Assembly (NCBI GenBank): GCA_024235095.1
Contig: JACKNC010000001.1
Span: 124,001-188,000, forward strand
Reading direction: 5' to 3'
Source of the DNA: Gammaproteobacteria bacterium
GTDB lineage: Bacteria > Pseudomonadota > Gammaproteobacteria > Competibacterales > Competibacteraceae
DNA length: 64,000 nucleotides
The first letter of the stretch is position 1. Each line of letters begins with the position of its first letter. This document shows, one piece after another, positions 33,681-41,706 of the stretch. Below the pieces are notes generated by a model. It had not been told where the DNA came from. It ran no database searches and saw only the letters and a program-made list of their open reading frames with translations. Made by a program: the position numbers and the translations under genes.

Positions 33681-35660
33681 CGTTTCACTACTTTCCGGCG
33701 CCGACTGTTCGGCGAACCGCCAATCATTCTTGCCTGCCCGCTTGGCTTCGTACATCGCGGCATCCGCCTGCCTGAGCAACGACATGGCCTGTTCCAGATT
33801 CGCCGGCCACTCTGGCCGGTAAAGCGCAATCCCAACGCTGGCGGTGACTGTAGCCCTGACTTCACCCACGGGCACCGGTTCCGCTAGACTGGCCACTAGT
33901 TTCCGGGCCACCGCTTCCGCCGCCTCGGCCTGTTCCAGATCGGCCAGGACAATGGTGAATTCGTCGCCACCCAGTCGCGCCGCGGTGTCGGTCGCACGGA
34001 TGCATTGACGCAAACGCCCGGCAACCTGCCGCAGCAACTCATCCCCCATATCGTGGCCAAAGGTGTCATTCACTTCCTTGAAGCCATCCAGATCCACCAG
34101 CAGTAACGCTAATAGTCGCCATTGACGCCGGGACTGCTGCAAGCTCTTGCGCAAATGCTCGAAAAACAAATTGCGGTTGGGCAATCCGGTCAGGCTGTCG
34201 AAATTGGCCAGCCGCCAATTGCGCAGACTCACTTCCGTCAGCATCCGGGTGCGCTCCACCACCCGCGCTTCCACCTTCTCTTCCAGGGTCCGGTCGTAAT
34301 CCTGCAATAGCGATTCGGCCTGTTCACGCAGTGCCTCAGCTTCCTTGTAATCACTGATATCAGTGGTGGTGCCGCGATAACCTCGAAATTCACCGCTGTC
34401 GTCGAACAGCGGCAAACCGCTGTTACGTGTCCAGATCGGCGTCCTTGCGCCGGGCAACCGCACCCGCAACACCCGTTGTTGAAAGCGCTGGCGTTGGCGA
34501 AGCGCTGTGCGAAGTCCGCTGAGATCAGCATCTTGATCCGGCAGCACATATTCCCGCCAATGCCGTCCCAATTGTCCTTTAAACGCTTCCCTGGAGCCAA
34601 CGAAATGCCCCTGGAGATCACACAAACGTCCCTGCTCGTCGAACTCCCACAGGAGATCGTTGGATACTTCGGCCAAATCACGGAATCGACCGATATCCAC
34701 CAGTCGCGCCTGGGACACGGCGCCTGTGAGCAGTCCCGAGGCTGCGATGACCGCCATGGCGATCTGATATTGGAACGCCAACATCGGTTGAGTGAAATCC
34801 AGGACCAGCACCATGATGCTTAATTGATAAAGCAGCACGGTGGGCATAGTCCCTCGAACTCCATGAGTCGCAGCGATCCAGGTCAATACAGGGAGCAACA
34901 ACAAGGTCATGAAGGGATAGGACTGACCGAACCATTGGGGGAGAGGCGTCAAAAGTAACGCCACAATCAATGCGATGGATACTCCCCCTTGCAGGACGCC
35001 CAGGTGCACAGATAGAAATTCGGTGGCGGGAGCCGCTGTTGGTCGATATAAGGGTTCCTTCCGCACAAACCGTCGTGCGAAGGGTGCGACGAAGATTAAC
35101 GCCAAAGGGGTGACAGTAGCGACGCCAATGAAAGCGCCGATCCACTTTTGCTCAACCATTTCTAGCCATGACAGCATGGGTGGCGATAATCCGGCTGCCT
35201 GTAACAACGGGGCACCCGCCAGCGCCGCGAACAGCGTACCCAGCATGACTGCGCCCAGAAAAGCCGCTACCCGTCGTGGATCATCAAAACGCCATGCGCC
35301 GGGGCGCTTGCCACCCGGACGATGGCGCAGAATGCAGGCGGCGATCAGATAGCCAAGCAGCGGCGCCAGGCTAGCGGCCAAGCTATAGGGCCAGCGCTCC
35401 CCGAACCCGTTGTGTGACCATCCTGCCAGTAGGGTGGCCAGCAAAGGTAAGGGCAGTGACCGCCAGCCATATTCCAGCAGAATGGCAAAGGTCAGACCTG
35501 CGCATGGAACCCAAAGATTAACGCCAGCTAATTGATTAAGCCGGTCGACCGCATGCCAAAGCGCCACCCAGATAACGACATAGGCCACGGCCAGCATGGC
35601 TGTCCGCGTCCATGAGCGTCTGTTGCGCGGGGCTTCGCCGGCGTTTTCCTCCGCACCCAT
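33657..35660 (-). CDS. Diguanylate cyclase with MASE1 and PAS domains
   Basis: A 667-residue membrane enzyme that makes cyclic di-GMP. The ATG at 35660 has a GGGAG site about 10 nt upstream. The N-terminal MASE1-like region (1-~295) has about eight membrane helices, followed by a PAS domain (DLAEVSNDLLWEFDEQGRL, ~310-420), a coiled linker and the GGDEF domain. The active site LGGDEFTIVL is intact, and the inhibitory I-site RATD lies five residues upstream, so product inhibition is likely. It should tune adhesion or biofilm formation in response to a signal sensed in the membrane. No partner phosphodiesterase is near. Confidence 0.93.
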   Translation of the reverse strand: MGAEENAGEAPRNRRSWTRTAMLAVAYVVIWVALWHAVDRLNQLAGVNLWVPCAGLTFAILLEYGWRSLPLPLLATLLAGWSHNGFGERWPYSLAASLAPLLGYLIAACILRHRPGGKRPGAWRFDDPRRVAAFLGAVMLGTLFAALAGAPLLQAAGLSPPMLSWLEMVEQKWIGAFIGVATVTPLALIFVAPFARRFVRKEPLYRPTAAPATEFLSVHLGVLQGGVSIALIVALLLTPLPQWFGQSYPFMTLLLLPVLTWIAATHGVRGTMPTVLLYQLSIMVLVLDFTQPMLAFQYQIAMAVIAASGLLTGAVSQARLVDIGRFRDLAEVSNDLLWEFDEQGRLCDLQGHFVGSREAFKGQLGRHWREYVLPDQDADLSGLRTALRQRQRFQQRVLRVRLPGARTPIWTRNSGLPLFDDSGEFRGYRGTTTDISDYKEAEALREQAESLLQDYDRTLEEKVEARVVERTRMLTEVSLRNWRLANFDSLTGLPNRNLFFEHLRKSLQQSRRQWRLLALLLVDLDGFKEVNDTFGHDMGDELLRQVAGRLRQCIRATDTAARLGGDEFTIVLADLEQAEAAEAVARKLVASLAEPVPVGEVRATVTASVGIALYRPEWPANLEQAMSLLRQADAAMYEAKRAGKNDWRFAEQSAPESSETSSGQHPS

Positions 35661-35740
35661 GATCGATATTCTCCCGGAATTATCGAATACAATTGTCAAT
35701 TATTATATACGACTATGGACGCCCTCAATAGTGCTATCGA

Positions 35741-36649
35741 TCAGTAATGGCGAATCTCGTATAAGGTTTTATCCAGTAGAATGGCCTCAAGCGCATCACC
35801 AATTCGATCCGCCCAGTATGCGCAACCCTCATTATCGACCAGTAAATCCTGACGGATTTCTACTTCCACATGCGGCAAACCGGCAGCGCCGCCATGCGTA
35901 TCCATGGTGAAACCCACTTCACGCCCTGAATAGGGCTGATTGTCGCCGACACACCATTCGATATTAGCCCCAAACCGGGTCAATAACGGTTCAGCTAGCC
36001 GGGGATCGCGATTCCACAGCACCCCAAGCTGCCAGGGACGACGAAACCCATTCATCACTGGGGTGAAACTGTGAATCGCGATCAATGCGGGCGCACGACC
36101 GTGACCATGCCGCCAGCGATGGGCCAGCGCTTGGGTAATCGCGTGGTGATAGGGCCAGAACACTTCGTTTAACCGAGCTTCGGCTTCCTGGTCACTCAGA
36201 TCGCGGTTACCAGGAATAAAAATACCGTCGCTAACCTCGGCCATCGAAGTGGGATGACCCGGCGGACGGTTGCAATCAATGACCAGCCGTGAATAGCCGG
36301 CCAGGACGGCGGGCGCATTCAGGCGCGCTGCCAGTAACTGAGCCACTTGAGCAGCGCCGATATCCCAGGCAATGTGTTGGTTGAGTTCGTGCTTCCCCAG
36401 TCCCAAACTGTTCAACTGGGCTGGAATCACGTTACTGGCGTGATCACATACTAAAACCACTGGCGCTTGACCATTCGGATTGACCAGGGTGAAAGTTGGC
36501 GGATCGGTGGAACCGATAAGTACGGGAGGGGCAACCGGTTGTGTAGCGGCATCCGAGAGCAAGCAGGATTGCAGTCCGCCATGAAACCCGGTTTCATGGG
36601 TAGGAGCGTCAATCCCTTCGACATGACCGTTAGACGCAGCGTCTTTCAT
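35741..36649 (-). CDS. N-formylglutamate amidohydrolase family protein
   Basis: A 302-residue zinc hydrolase of the HutG/N-formylglutamate deformylase family. Family blocks are clear: VVLVCDHASNVIP, VIDCNRPPGHP, ALIAIHSFTPVMNG, HGGAAGLPHVEVEIRQDL. The expected metal ligands sit in CDHASN and AIHSFTP. The first ~50 residues (QSCLLSDAATQPVAPP...) are not conserved, so the real start may be later; an alternative GTG/TTG cannot be excluded. No histidine-degradation genes are close by, so the substrate may be another N-acyl amino acid. Confidence 0.88.
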   Translation of the reverse strand: MKDAASNGHVEGIDAPTHETGFHGGLQSCLLSDAATQPVAPPVLIGSTDPPTFTLVNPNGQAPVVLVCDHASNVIPAQLNSLGLGKHELNQHIAWDIGAAQVAQLLAARLNAPAVLAGYSRLVIDCNRPPGHPTSMAEVSDGIFIPGNRDLSDQEAEARLNEVFWPYHHAITQALAHRWRHGHGRAPALIAIHSFTPVMNGFRRPWQLGVLWNRDPRLAEPLLTRFGANIEWCVGDNQPYSGREVGFTMDTHGGAAGLPHVEVEIRQDLLVDNEGCAYWADRIGDALEAILLDKTLYEIRHY

Positions 36650-36830
36650 GTATGGAGGTTTCAGGCATCGGTAAAGGAAACAGCAAGTTATTTTGTCATA
36701 TTTAATATGTTATCGAAAAATATTAATAAACCAGCGCCAATCGTGATCCTGAACCACAATCCCGGACGAGTCAAAGCAGAGTTGCCGGTCACGCGTAAGC
36801 ATCCCTGCGATGATAGGATTCTGTCGGGGG

Positions 36831-37610
36831 TCAGCCGTGTCGGGTGACCGCGCGCATAGCCAGTTCGACCCGGCTGCGCGCATGCAGTTTATCCATGATC
36901 CGGCTGACGTAATTCTTGACTGTGCCTTCCGCCAGAAACACCGAGGCGGCAATTTGCTTGTTGCTCTTGCCTTGCGCGATCAGGTCGAGGATGCGTTCCT
37001 CCTTGTCGGTAAGCGGGTCGTCGATCGAATGCGAAGCAACCGGTTTCGGCGCGGACGTCGCCGTTTGAGCTGCTTGCAGCGCGGGGTCGACGCTGTCGAT
37101 GTCCTTGAGGATAGCGCTTTTCAAGAGATCGGCTTCGGTTTTCACGGTGTAACCGGCAAACGTTCGGAACTGTTCCATCACTTTGCGGGCAATAGTCGGC
37201 GACAGGCGCGACTCGCCGCGTTGGACCGCACGCAGCGTCTCAAGCACTTCCTCCTCGGGGGCATCCTTGAGTAAGTAAGCCTGTGCGCCTGCATAGATGG
37301 CCTCGAACACCAATTCGTCGTAATCGTAAGTGGTGAGGACGACGACTCGCGTGGCAGGCAGCTTCGTAGTAATCTCGCGGGTGGCGACAATCCCGCTGGC
37401 GCGAGGCATTTGCAAGTCCATCACCACGATGTCCGGTTGGGTCGCTAAGGCTTGTTCAATCGCTTCCAGGCCATCCGCCGCTTGTCCAACCACTTCGATA
37501 TCGGGTTCAGTCGCCAGCATGATCGCCAGCCCACGTCGGATCAGCGGCTGGTCATCGGCAATCAACAGTCGCAGGATAGGTCTGTCGGTATCGTTCACTG
37601 CTGCGCTCAT
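36831..37610 (-). CDS. NarL/FixJ-type response regulator
   Basis: A 259-residue response regulator. The start at 37610 (MSAAVNDTDRPILRLLIADDQP) is the most likely of several in-frame ATGs. The receiver domain has the phospho-acceptor Asp65 (DIVVMDLQMP) and acidic pocket ADD (18-20). A linker of about 50 residues (~135-190, AQTATSAPKPVASHSID) is longer than usual for this family. The LuxR-type helix-turn-helix follows (LTDKEERILDLIAQGKSNKQIA...). It is divergently arranged with the histidine kinase at 37766, its probable partner. Confidence 0.9.
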   Translation of the reverse strand: MSAAVNDTDRPILRLLIADDQPLIRRGLAIMLATEPDIEVVGQAADGLEAIEQALATQPDIVVMDLQMPRASGIVATREITTKLPATRVVVLTTYDYDELVFEAIYAGAQAYLLKDAPEEEVLETLRAVQRGESRLSPTIARKVMEQFRTFAGYTVKTEADLLKSAILKDIDSVDPALQAAQTATSAPKPVASHSIDDPLTDKEERILDLIAQGKSNKQIAASVFLAEGTVKNYVSRIMDKLHARSRVELAMRAVTRHG

Positions 37611-37765
37611 TCTCAATGTTTGGGTTGCGATCGTGAATCGAAACATCACTACCGCCTTGCGCATTATTGTAGCGGATACCCCTTCAGCCAGCACAGCAAC
37701 AAAAGTCATGCCGTAGTCATAGGAGCCGATGACCTCAGTCACAATGACATGCGAAAATTGCTATT

Positions 37766-39589
37766 ATGAAACTATTATCCTATCTCAATCCGCGGTTACG
37801 GTTCTCCGCCGCCATCGGTTGGACGGTGTTCGCTGTCATCTTATTAGCAGCGCTGGCTGGAGCGAATCTGGCTGCCCGTGAGGCCGAACGCCTTGCCCGC
37901 GCCGATGCCGAACGCCTGCTAACCCAGTTCGCTGTGCAAATTCACCATGCGCTCGATATGAATTTGGAAATGCGGCGCTCCATCCTCCAAGTTACCGCCG
38001 TCCAAATTGCCGCTTCTCAGGATCGGGGCACCGATGCCCTCCGTCATCATCTCGAAGCCGTGCAGGCTCATTTCCCCGAATTCGCCTGGCTTGGCGTGGC
38101 GGACGAGCACGGTCGCGTAGTGGCTGCCACCGGCGGGGTGTTGCATGGTAAAAATGTCTCTGCACAGTTCTGGTTTCAGGAAGGCAAACAGCATTCGTTC
38201 ATCGGGGACACCCGTCGTGTTTCCTTACTCGATGGGGAAGCTTTACCTGACAAACTCGCGAACGGATCACCAGGGTTCATTGTCGCCGTACCGATCAAGC
38301 AGCCTTCAGGTCATCTCGCTGGCGTTCTCAGCGCCCGGCTTTCCTGGAGTTGGATCGAGCGCCAACAAAATGAGCTGTTGCACAATCTGGATACGCAACA
38401 ACCGCTCGATTTATTTCTGATTGCCGCTGTAGACGGTTTCTTGTTGATCGGTCCGAAAAACTGGCGCAACCGCACACTCGCAACCGGTTCTGACCTCAGC
38501 GAGGGTGGCGCCTACATGGTTGGCCGGAATAACGCGCTCTCTGAAGAAAAAGAAGGGCTGAATTGGATCGTCATTCTGCGTCAAGACGCCAGCACCGCCC
38601 TGGCGCGCGCCCAGACCGCCCGCCGGGGGGTTTTTCTAGTCGTGTTTTTGGCAGGACTGGGTTCAGCGGTCGCCGCGGTTCTCGCCACTCGCACCCTCAC
38701 GCGCCGCCTGACGCTGCTGGCGGATCAAGCGCAGGCGGTTCGCCAGGGTGTACAACAAAATATCTCGGTTCCCGCCGGAGCCGATGAGATCGCCCATATC
38801 GGCGCGACCTTGGTCGACCTAGTGGGGTATCTGCAACAGGAAAAGAAGGGATTAGCGATCCTGAACGCGGAACTGGACGCCCGCGTTGCGCAACGAACCG
38901 CGCGCATCGAGCGAATGGCCAAGGAAGCCCGTCACGCCGCCATCGCCCGTGAGCGGTTACGGCTGGCGCGCGAACTGCACGATACGCTGGCCCATTCGCT
39001 GATGGCGCTGCTGACGCAGATTCGCCTGATTCGCAAGCTGCGCGACCGCCTTGATCCTGTTGAACTGGATGCGGAGTTGGCTCAGGCTGAAGACGTCGCC
39101 GCCAGCGGCCTGGCCGGGGCGCGCGCGGCGATTTCCCAAATGCGCCATAACGATGTGTGCGATGCGGGCCTTGGCGCAGCCTTGCAAGATCTGTTAAGTC
39201 GTTTTGAGGATCGCTCGGGCGTCGATGCCAGGCTGGATGCTGATACGCAAGCCGCTGGCCTCGCTGACGAGCGGGCGGAAACGGTGTTTCGCATCGTCGA
39301 AGAAGCGTTGAATAATGTTGAGCGGCACGCCGGTGCGCGCGCGGTGCGCGTCGCCTTACGCTGGGCCGAGCCGCAAACCGCTGCATCGCTCTGCTGGGAT
39401 CCCGATGGGCCGGCGTGTGTGCGCGTCGAAATCGCTGACGACGGGGTCGGCTTCGACCCAGCGGCGCCCTGTCCGGGTCATTACGGATTGCGCGGCATCC
39501 GCGAACAAGCTGAACTGATCAAGGCGCGCTTCGAACTGCACAGCCGGCCTGGAGAAGGAACCTGCATCGTTCTGGAATTTAAAGCCTGA
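37766..39589 (+). CDS. Membrane histidine kinase (HisKA_3 type)
   Basis: A 607-residue sensor kinase. Membrane helix (14-33), a large periplasmic sensor (~45-285, double-CACHE-like with FAWLGVADEHGRVVAATGG and the second half ending GLNWIVILRQD), second helix (288-307), HAMP (~308-358), a coiled-coil, then the HisKA_3 domain with phospho-accepting His405 in ARELHDTLAHSLMAL. The ATPase domain has the N box (EEALNNVERHAGA) and the G1 box (EIADDGVGFD). This is the standard partner of NarL-type regulators; the divergent gene at 36831-37610 fits. The ligand is unknown; CACHE domains often bind small acids or amines. Confidence 0.92.
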   Translation: MKLLSYLNPRLRFSAAIGWTVFAVILLAALAGANLAAREAERLARADAERLLTQFAVQIHHALDMNLEMRRSILQVTAVQIAASQDRGTDALRHHLEAVQAHFPEFAWLGVADEHGRVVAATGGVLHGKNVSAQFWFQEGKQHSFIGDTRRVSLLDGEALPDKLANGSPGFIVAVPIKQPSGHLAGVLSARLSWSWIERQQNELLHNLDTQQPLDLFLIAAVDGFLLIGPKNWRNRTLATGSDLSEGGAYMVGRNNALSEEKEGLNWIVILRQDASTALARAQTARRGVFLVVFLAGLGSAVAAVLATRTLTRRLTLLADQAQAVRQGVQQNISVPAGADEIAHIGATLVDLVGYLQQEKKGLAILNAELDARVAQRTARIERMAKEARHAAIARERLRLARELHDTLAHSLMALLTQIRLIRKLRDRLDPVELDAELAQAEDVAASGLAGARAAISQMRHNDVCDAGLGAALQDLLSRFEDRSGVDARLDADTQAAGLADERAETVFRIVEEALNNVERHAGARAVRVALRWAEPQTAASLCWDPDGPACVRVEIADDGVGFDPAAPCPGHYGLRGIREQAELIKARFELHSRPGEGTCIVLEFKA

Positions 39590-39593
39590 GAAT

Positions 39594-39827
39594 TCATCGT
39601 GACGGATGACCTCTCTTCTACATGACGAACGGCACTTGGGAGCGTAGAGCAGTTCTCCTACAGTACACAAACAGGTTGCGCGGATGGCAAATTTTGCGAG
39701 GCGCTGCGCGACCTGCCGCCAACTCAACTGTATAGGAGAAACCATGATGAGTCTGATGAATACCTCCCGCCGGGCGCTAATCGGCAGCTTGTCCGCCGCG
39801 GCCCTGTTGGTCGTCACGAGTCTTCCG
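39594..39827 (+). repeat. Direct duplicate of the 5' region of the small exported protein gene (copy A)
   Basis: About 234 bp, starting TCATCGTGACGGAT and ending in the signal-peptide codons of the 39744 gene (CGAGTCTTCCG). A diverged copy is at 53426-53663, so promoter, leader and signal peptide were duplicated together. Confidence 0.85.
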
Positions 39828-40193
39828 GTTTATGCCCAGGACGAGCTGATCATTATCGAACCGGTGTTAACCACGATGTATCTCAACGGCGGCGTCGGCG
39901 AGAGCAGTGAGCAATATATGCATAAGATCGCCAAGGATTGGCCGCTGCGCATGATTTTCTCCGAGCGCAAAGACAATGAATTCGTGGCTGATGTCAAGCT
40001 ACTGGTCACTGATGCGCAGGGCGTACCTTACTTGCAACTCAGCAACGCCGGCCCGATGACCTATGCCATGCTGCCAGCAGGCAAGTACCGAATCACCGCT
40101 CAGTTCAGAGGCCAATCCGAAACGCGAGAAGTCACGCTGGACGGCAAAACCGGTCGCGATGTGTATTTTCACTGGAAGGGTGACGCCAGATAA
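39744..40193 (+). CDS. Small exported protein, carboxypeptidase-regulatory-like fold
   Basis: A 149-residue secreted protein of unknown function. The ATG at 39744 opens a signal peptide with an Arg-Arg pair (MNTSRRALIGSLSAAALLVVTSLPVYAQ), so Tat export is possible though weak. The mature part (ELIIIEPVLTTMYLNGGVG..., then KLLVTDAQGVPYLQLSNAGPMTYAMLPAGKYRITAQFRGQSETREVTLDG) resembles single carboxypeptidase-regulatory-like/Ig beta-sandwiches. The same gene start occurs truncated at 53580. A clc remnant lies downstream at 40282, matching the order of the second locus. Confidence 0.75.
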   Translation: MMSLMNTSRRALIGSLSAAALLVVTSLPVYAQDELIIIEPVLTTMYLNGGVGESSEQYMHKIAKDWPLRMIFSERKDNEFVADVKLLVTDAQGVPYLQLSNAGPMTYAMLPAGKYRITAQFRGQSETREVTLDGKTGRDVYFHWKGDAR

Positions 40194-40281
40194 GCGCTCG
40201 CGGCGACAAAATCCCAGCGGATAGCAACGACCGTTCGGTGGAAGCATATTGGCAATAGCCGGCCCGACTCGCATGGGGTGT

Positions 40282-40343
40282 GCTCAAGATCCTGGCGTCG
40301 CTGGTGGTGGTCAGCACCGGCGGCGCTGTGGGCCGCGAGGGCG
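40282..40343 (+). pseudogene. Fragment of a ClC chloride-channel gene
   Basis: 62 bp nearly identical (two synonymous differences) to 54182-54243 in the intact ClC gene, encoding LKILASLVVVSTGGAVGREG, a block around the conserved ClC GREG selectivity motif. Nothing else of the gene remains here. Confidence 0.85.
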
Positions 40344-40355
40344 GGAAAGCGTTGG

Positions 40356-40937
40356 TTAGGCGTCATGGTGTAGAGATTTCTCAATGCGGCGATCAGGTAC
40401 CAGCCATATAAGGGCAACCAGGACATAAAGCGCCAGCGCCACCCAGGTCCACATAAAGGTGGAGATGATTCCGAGCAAGTACAGGAATGGGGAGAGCTTA
40501 CCTTTCCAATCACCTCCGATTGCTGCCTTCAGTGGCGAGTCCGGCCCCTGCGAGGCAATAATCGTTTGCTGGAGAATCCAGTAAGCAATAGCGGCCGCAA
40601 GGAGCACTATGCCATAAAGCGCCGAAGGAACGGCAGCGAAGTGATTCTCGCCCATCCATCCGGTGACGAACGGAAACAGCGATAGCCAAAAGAGTAGATG
40701 CAAGTTTGCCCAGAGAATGCCCCCCGTTACCCCGGTGCTAGCGTGAAGCATGTGGTGATGATTATTCCAGTAGATGCCAATGTAAATGAAACTGAGCACG
40801 TAGCTCATAAACACTGGGGCAAGTGGCGCGAGCGCGCCAAGGCTGTCCCCATGCGGAACCTTCATTTCGAGCACCATGATTGTGATGATTATCGCGAGGA
40901 CACCATCGCTGAACGCCTCAAGTCTGTTCTTTCCCAT
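40356..40937 (-). CDS. TMEM175-family (DUF1211) membrane protein
   Basis: A 193-residue integral membrane protein. The start at 40937 (MGKNRLEAFSDGVLAIIITIMVLEMK) is chosen because GAGGTGG lies just upstream and RLEAFSDGVLAIIITI is the family's standard N-terminus; the ORF opens earlier but those residues come from an inverted-repeat region. About six hydrophobic segments fit the family. Bacterial TMEM175 proteins form K+-leak channels, with the RxxxFSDG motif helping the pore. Tandem hairpins lie directly upstream (40975-41091). Confidence 0.88.
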   Translation of the reverse strand: MGKNRLEAFSDGVLAIIITIMVLEMKVPHGDSLGALAPLAPVFMSYVLSFIYIGIYWNNHHHMLHASTGVTGGILWANLHLLFWLSLFPFVTGWMGENHFAAVPSALYGIVLLAAAIAYWILQQTIIASQGPDSPLKAAIGGDWKGKLSPFLYLLGIISTFMWTWVALALYVLVALIWLVPDRRIEKSLHHDA

Positions 40938-40974
40938 TCGCCACCTCATGAGATAAGCCGCCAACGCGCCAGTA

Positions 40975-41004
40975 AAAAGCCCCGCCGCTTGCGATGGGGC
41001 TTTT
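40975..41004 (-). terminator. Strong GC-rich hairpin with flanking A/T runs
   Basis: A 9-bp perfect stem (AAAAGCCCC / GGGGCTTTT, 12-nt loop). On either strand the stem is followed by a short T-run, so it could end transcription in both directions. Confidence 0.55.
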
Positions 41005-41021
41005 AAAAAGAAAAAAGACTG

Positions 41022-41061
41022 ATCTGGGATAGCAGTGAGTATCGAACCCGCTACCCCAGAT
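41022..41061 (-). promoter_or_regulatory. Long hairpin upstream of the TMEM175-like gene
   Basis: A 12-bp stem (41022-41033 / 41050-41061, one mismatch) with a loop containing GGGTTCGATACTC on the minus strand, and a T-run after it in that direction. A third hairpin (41076-41091, CCACCGC/GCGGTGG) lies beside it. It may be a terminator, attenuator or small structured RNA. Confidence 0.4.
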
Positions 41062-41091
41062 GGCTCACTCCTCTCCACCGCAAGCGGTGGG

Positions 41092-41554
41092 GCATCCTAA
41101 GCGTTTTCGTGAATCCTTGTTCCTGGTTTTCCGTACTCACTCCACCTGTGCCTCGGAACTTTCGATTTTGCTGGCGCAACATGCTGACAGTCAAATTGAA
41201 TTCCACATGCAAGGGCGGTATGTCAGCTCAGTCGGTTGCAAGTATCGTCATAGTGAGCCTCCGGCAACAGAATGAAGGATAATCAAGATAAGCAATTGCC
41301 ATACTAAGTACTCTTGATTTAAATGTTGACGAGCTTGCTCTATAGATATTCTCGCGAATCGATGCGGCGGCGGATTGCCGTTTCTCCAGCAAGCGATAGA
41401 GGTGAACCCGCACGAATACCTCAAGGCTCAACGCTACATCGCATCTTCCCCGATTTTAACTCGGCACACTAGGCAGATCAGTCTATTGATTGGAAATCGG
41501 TCGGAAGTCGGCTTGAGCGTGCGATTTTCGGATATTCGACACCCTCCATATTTT
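41092..41554. other. Intergenic region upstream of the ketone carboxylase operon
   Basis: About 460 bases with no supported gene. Translations on both strands are short and show no protein family pattern. The operon's enhancer sites may lie here; the clearest palindromes are listed separately at 41555-41623. Confidence 0.4.
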
Positions 41555-41571
41555 ATATTGCAATGCAATAT
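41555..41571. promoter_or_regulatory. Palindrome, candidate activator binding site
   Basis: ATATTGCAATGCAATAT, a perfect 8-1-8 palindrome about 64 bp upstream of the sigma-54 -24 box. A smaller palindrome GTGCACTGCAC lies at 41613-41623. Either could be where the sigma-54 activator coded at 51353 binds. Confidence 0.45.
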
Positions 41572-41634
41572 CATACATTATTTTATCAATCGACATATTG
41601 ACTTCAGTTATGGTGCACTGCACGGATGGTCGAA

Positions 41635-41650
41635 TGGCACGTCCGCTGCA
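41635..41650 (+). promoter_or_regulatory. Sigma-54 promoter of the ketone carboxylase operon
   Basis: TGGCAC-GTCCG-CTGCA matches the RpoN consensus TGGCAC-N5-TTGCA except for one C, and the essential GG (41636-41637) and GC (41648-41649) have the correct 12-bp offset. Transcription would start near 41661, about 45 nt before the acxA start. An AcoR-like sigma-54 activator is coded at the other end of the operon. Confidence 0.8.
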
Positions 41651-41706
41651 AATCCTGGGGGGCCAGCAACGAACTGGCATCTAGATCACACACCAGAGGA
41701 AACCCC

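Noticed and set aside
39744..39827. Tat signal peptide for the small exported protein
   Set aside because: An Arg-Arg pair is present but the rest of the twin-arginine motif (S/T-R-R-x-F-L-K) is not convincing; a Sec signal fits equally well.
41022..41061. tRNA-like T-arm (GGGTTCGATACTC) on the minus strand
   Set aside because: No D-arm, anticodon arm or variable loop can be drawn between the paired ends; it is only a hairpin loop.
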